Shown: piece by piece, positions 18,718-21,093 of the stretch | Layout of the letters: every line of letters starts with the position of its first letter | How positions within the stretch are numbered: position 1 is the stretch's first letter | Source of the DNA: DAOTEJ01 sp035454085 | GTDB taxonomy: Bacteria; Pseudomonadota; Gammaproteobacteria; Burkholderiales; Burkholderiaceae_F | Length of the DNA: 21,093 nt | Direction of reading: 5' to 3' | Assembly: GCA_035454085.1 (NCBI GenBank) | Contig: DAOTEJ010000043.1 | Coordinates: 1-21,093 of the forward strand | Program-made: the position numbers and the translations under genes | Notes under the pieces: model-generated | Seen by the model: only the letters and a program-made list of their open reading frames with translations | What the model was told of the DNA's origin: nothing | The model's database searches: none

Positions 18718-21093
18718 TCAGCGCGCGGCGCCACCGGCCGCCGGCGGGCGGGCCTGCAACGACCCCAGGAAGGCGCGCACCTGCGGGTCGGTGCCGTGGC
18801 GCTGCGCCAGTTCCGTCAGGTGGCGCTGCAAGCCGGCGGCGTCGCCTCGCGCCTGCGCGACCTGGACCGCGAAGAAGCGCGCATCGAGGTCGTCGGGCCA
18901 GCGCGCGAGCGTGGTCTCGAGCACCTGCTGGGCCTCGCGGTCGCGGCCGGCGTCGTTGAGCGCCACGGCGTAGACGTAGGCGTAGCGCGGGGCCTGCGGC
19001 GCGCGCTGCGCGGCCTGGCGCAGCGAGTCGAGCGCCGCCGCCTTCTGCCCGCTGCGCACCTGGGCCAGGCCCAGCGCATGCAGCAGCGACGCATCGCCAG
19101 GCACCGCCTTCAGACCCGCGCGCAGCGTGGCCTCGCTGGCCGCGCCCTGGCCCAGCGCGCGCTGCAGGTCGGCCAGATTGACGTAGGCCGGCACGTGCTG
19201 CGGTTCGAGCGCGATGGCGGCGCGCCACTCGCGTTCGGCGCCCGCCGCGTCGCCCGTGGCCGCGTAATGGTTGCCCAGCGTCGCGCGCGCCTCGGGCCGG
19301 TCGGCATTGAGGCGCTGCGCCTGCATGAACTCGGCCAGCGCGCGCTCGTAGGCAACGCGGTGCGCAGCCAGTGATTCCGGCGCAGCACCGGCGAGCGCCG
19401 CGGCCGTGTCGATGCGGATCACGCGCAGCGGATCGGACAGCAGGGGCGCGCCCACGGCCACGCGGGCCTCGGCAGGCAGCGTGACCAGGCCGTGCGCCGC
19501 AGCCAGCCGCAGCAGGGGCTCGGGCGACGCGACCGCGCGGCGCAGTTCTTCGCCCGCCTGCGGCGCGCGGCTGTCGGCCAGGGCCTGCAGCGCGGCAGCG
19601 CGCGCGATCGCGGGCTGCGTCGGGTCGGCCAGCACCGCGACCAACTGCCGCGGCGCGCTGGCCGCGCCACGCTCGGCCGCGGCCAAGGCCTCGGCGTAGC
19701 GCTGCAGTCCGGGCCGGGTGCCGCCCCAGCGCTGCCTGATCTGCTCCGCGGCCCAGGCCGGCCCCTGCTTGGCGTGGCAGCTGCCGCAGGCGTTGGGCGC
19801 ACCGGTGGACGCGGTGAGGTCGGGGCGCGGGATGCGGAAGCCGTGATCGCGCCGCGGATCGACCACCATGTAGGTCGTGGCCGGCATGTGGCAGTCCACG
19901 CACTGGCTGCCGGGCTTGCCCGCCGCGTGCTGGGTGTGCGCGGCCGTGTCGTACTTCGCCGGCAGATGGCACTGCGCGCATACCGCGTTGCCCTGGGCGC
20001 GCGTCTTGCCGGTGTGCGGGTCGTGGCAGTCGGCGCAGCTCACGCCCTGCTGGTACATCTTGCTTTGCAGGAACGAGCCCCAGATGAAGACTTCGTCGCG
20101 CTGCTGGCCGTCGGCGTGGTAGAGCGGCGCGAGCGGCAGCGCCGGCCGGTAGTGATCCAGGAAGGGGCGGCCGGCCACGTAGCCCTCGGCAATCTGGCCG
20201 CGGCGCGCATGGCACTGCGCACAGACCTCGATCTCGCGCTCGTGCGGGCGCGGCGCGCTGCGGCGTGCGTTGCCGGTGGCCGCGTCGATGGTCCAGGCGC
20301 CGCCGCGCCGCCCGTCGAGCCGCACCGTCAGTTGCGGATCGCCCTCAGCCCCGCCCTTGGCCCATGCCGCGTGCGCCGAGCCCGGGCCGTGGCAAGCCTC
20401 GCAGCCCACGCTGATCTCGCGATAGCCGCTGCGGTACGCGTTGGCCGCGGCGTCGTAGCCCTTGCGCACCTCGGTGGAGTGGCAGTCCGCGCACATGTGG
20501 TTCCAGTTGTACGCGGGGCGGGTCCAGTGCAGTTCGTCGCGGTGGTCGAGCTTCTCGTCAGGGTGGACGTGGAACCAGCGCTGTCCGCCCTGCTCGCGTG
20601 CGCGCGCGTCCCAGGCCAGCGGCAGCACCTGCACGCGGCCGTCGGGGAACTCGGTCAGGTACTGCTGCAGCGGATACACGCCGAAGACGCGGCTGACCTC
20701 GAAGTCGGCGAGCTTGCCGTCGGGGCCATCGGTGCGCACGAAGTACTTGCCGTCGCGCCGGAAGAAGCTCGACTCCACGCCTGCGTGACGCAGGCGCGCG
20801 TCCCGGAAGTTGCCGAGCACCGTGGTCTCGGTGGCCGCGGCCATGGCTGCGTGGTGCTGCGAGCCCGACCAGTCCTTGAACTGCGCCGCGTGGCACGCTG
20901 CGCAGGCCTGGCTGCCGATGAACTGCGCGTCGATCGGCGCCTGCGGCGGGGCGGTACGCGCCGGGACGATCTGCGCCGGCGCCGGCGCCGTAGGCGCCGG
21001 GCTCGAACCCATCCACACCATGGCCGCGACGGCCGCCAGGCTGAGCAGCGCCAGCAGGATGAGCACCGCGCGACGCCCGCTGGCCGGCGCACC
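18718..21093 (-). CDS. Membrane-anchored octahaem cytochrome c with HEAT-like and TPR repeats (N-terminus probably cut by window edge)
   Basis: The frame is open to the right window edge. The first in-window start is GTG at 21066, giving 782 aa, but the preceding codons (GAPASGRRA) are a natural positive n-region for the hydrophobic segment VLILLALLSLAAVAAMVW, so the true start is probably outside. After a Pro/Ala-rich linker there are eight CXXCH haem motifs, with cysteines starting at residues 55, 192, 222, 282, 344, 363, 389 and 427 (GTG numbering). Next come HEAT-like helical repeats (about 465-560) and three or more TPRs (about 570-760). The haem part resembles the cytochrome c554/NrfA-like multihaem group. 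It should sit in the periplasm, tethered to the inner membrane, transferring electrons and binding a partner through the TPRs. Partner and reaction are unknown. It is convergent with the ABC exporter. Confidence 0.9.
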   Translation of the reverse strand, partial: GAPASGRRAVLILLALLSLAAVAAMVWMGSSPAPTAPAPAQIVPARTAPPQAPIDAQFIGSQACAACHAAQFKDWSGSQHHAAMAAATETTVLGNFRDARLRHAGVESSFFRRDGKYFVRTDGPDGKLADFEVSRVFGVYPLQQYLTEFPDGRVQVLPLAWDARAREQGGQRWFHVHPDEKLDHRDELHWTRPAYNWNHMCADCHSTEVRKGYDAAANAYRSGYREISVGCEACHGPGSAHAAWAKGGAEGDPQLTVRLDGRRGGAWTIDAATGNARRSAPRPHEREIEVCAQCHARRGQIAEGYVAGRPFLDHYRPALPLAPLYHADGQQRDEVFIWGSFLQSKMYQQGVSCADCHDPHTGKTRAQGNAVCAQCHLPAKYDTAAHTQHAAGKPGSQCVDCHMPATTYMVVDPRRDHGFRIPRPDLTASTGAPNACGSCHAKQGPAWAAEQIRQRWGGTRPGLQRYAEALAAAERGAASAPRQLVAVLADPTQPAIARAAALQALADSRAPQAGEELRRAVASPEPLLRLAAAHGLVTLPAEARVAVGAPLLSDPLRVIRIDTAAALAGAAPESLAAHRVAYERALAEFMQAQRLNADRPEARATLGNHYAATGDAAGAEREWRAAIALEPQHVPAYVNLADLQRALGQGAASEATLRAGLKAVPGDASLLHALGLAQVRSGQKAAALDSLRQAAQRAPQAPRYAYVYAVALNDAGRDREAQQVLETTLARWPDDLDARFFAVQVAQARGDAAGLQRHLTELAQRHGTDPQVRAFLGSLQARPPAAGGAAR

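Overview
The window is about 21 kb of very GC-rich bacterial chromosome with tightly packed genes. Codon third positions are almost all G or C, which is why long spurious ORFs lie antisense to nearly every real gene. The gene set (KefF/KefC, ArfB, YitT, a threonine ammonia-lyase with a C-terminal ACT domain, an MsbA-like exporter, a MAPEG protein, YceI) and the TAGAAT-type -10 boxes suggest a betaproteobacterium, probably Burkholderiales. That placement is inference from gene content and composition; no rRNA or other taxonomic marker is present. I see no tRNA, rRNA, insertion sequence, phage gene or CRISPR array.

Layout. 1-935 (+): the 3' part of a VOC/glyoxalase-fold gene, then a periplasmic YceI protein. 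943-2254 (-): an EamA/DMT permease and a small exported protein of unknown function, separated by a 24-bp perfect palindrome. 2255-2576: a 322-bp divergent promoter region without a gene. 2577-4523 (+): an S9 prolyl oligopeptidase-type hydrolase. 4537-6831 (-): yitT, arfB and a D-threonine aldolase/D-serine dehydratase-type PLP enzyme, all reading leftward. 6967-9298 (+): kefF and kefC, overlapping by 8 nt. 9472-9681 (+): a CspA-family cold shock gene with a long leader and a strong terminator. 9771-10226 (-): a small protein that looks like a divergent MGMT/alkyltransferase-like (ATL) domain without the reactive cysteine. 10487-11689 (-): threonine ammonia-lyase.

From 11821 rightward (+) runs a translationally coupled ABC ATPase, a large FtsX/MacB-type permease and an AttH/CrtC lipocalin-like exported protein, which is the AttEFGH-type arrangement. 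After 193 bp comes a MAPEG membrane protein overlapping an MsbA-type half-transporter by 4 nt. The right end (-) is a membrane-anchored protein with eight CXXCH haem motifs followed by HEAT-like and TPR repeats. It is probably cut by the window edge at its N-terminus.

Most of the window is ordinary core-type genome. The more interesting points are: the ATL-like protein with PLWR where MGMT has PCHR; a perfect 8-bp inverted repeat that places -10 boxes on both strands between threonine ammonia-lyase and the ABC operon; several genes whose best -10 box ends only 6-7 nt before the start codon, as expected for leaderless mRNAs; the octahaem-TPR fusion; and the AttH-type transport operon, whose substrate is unknown. 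I found no clear evidence of a wholly new multi-gene system.
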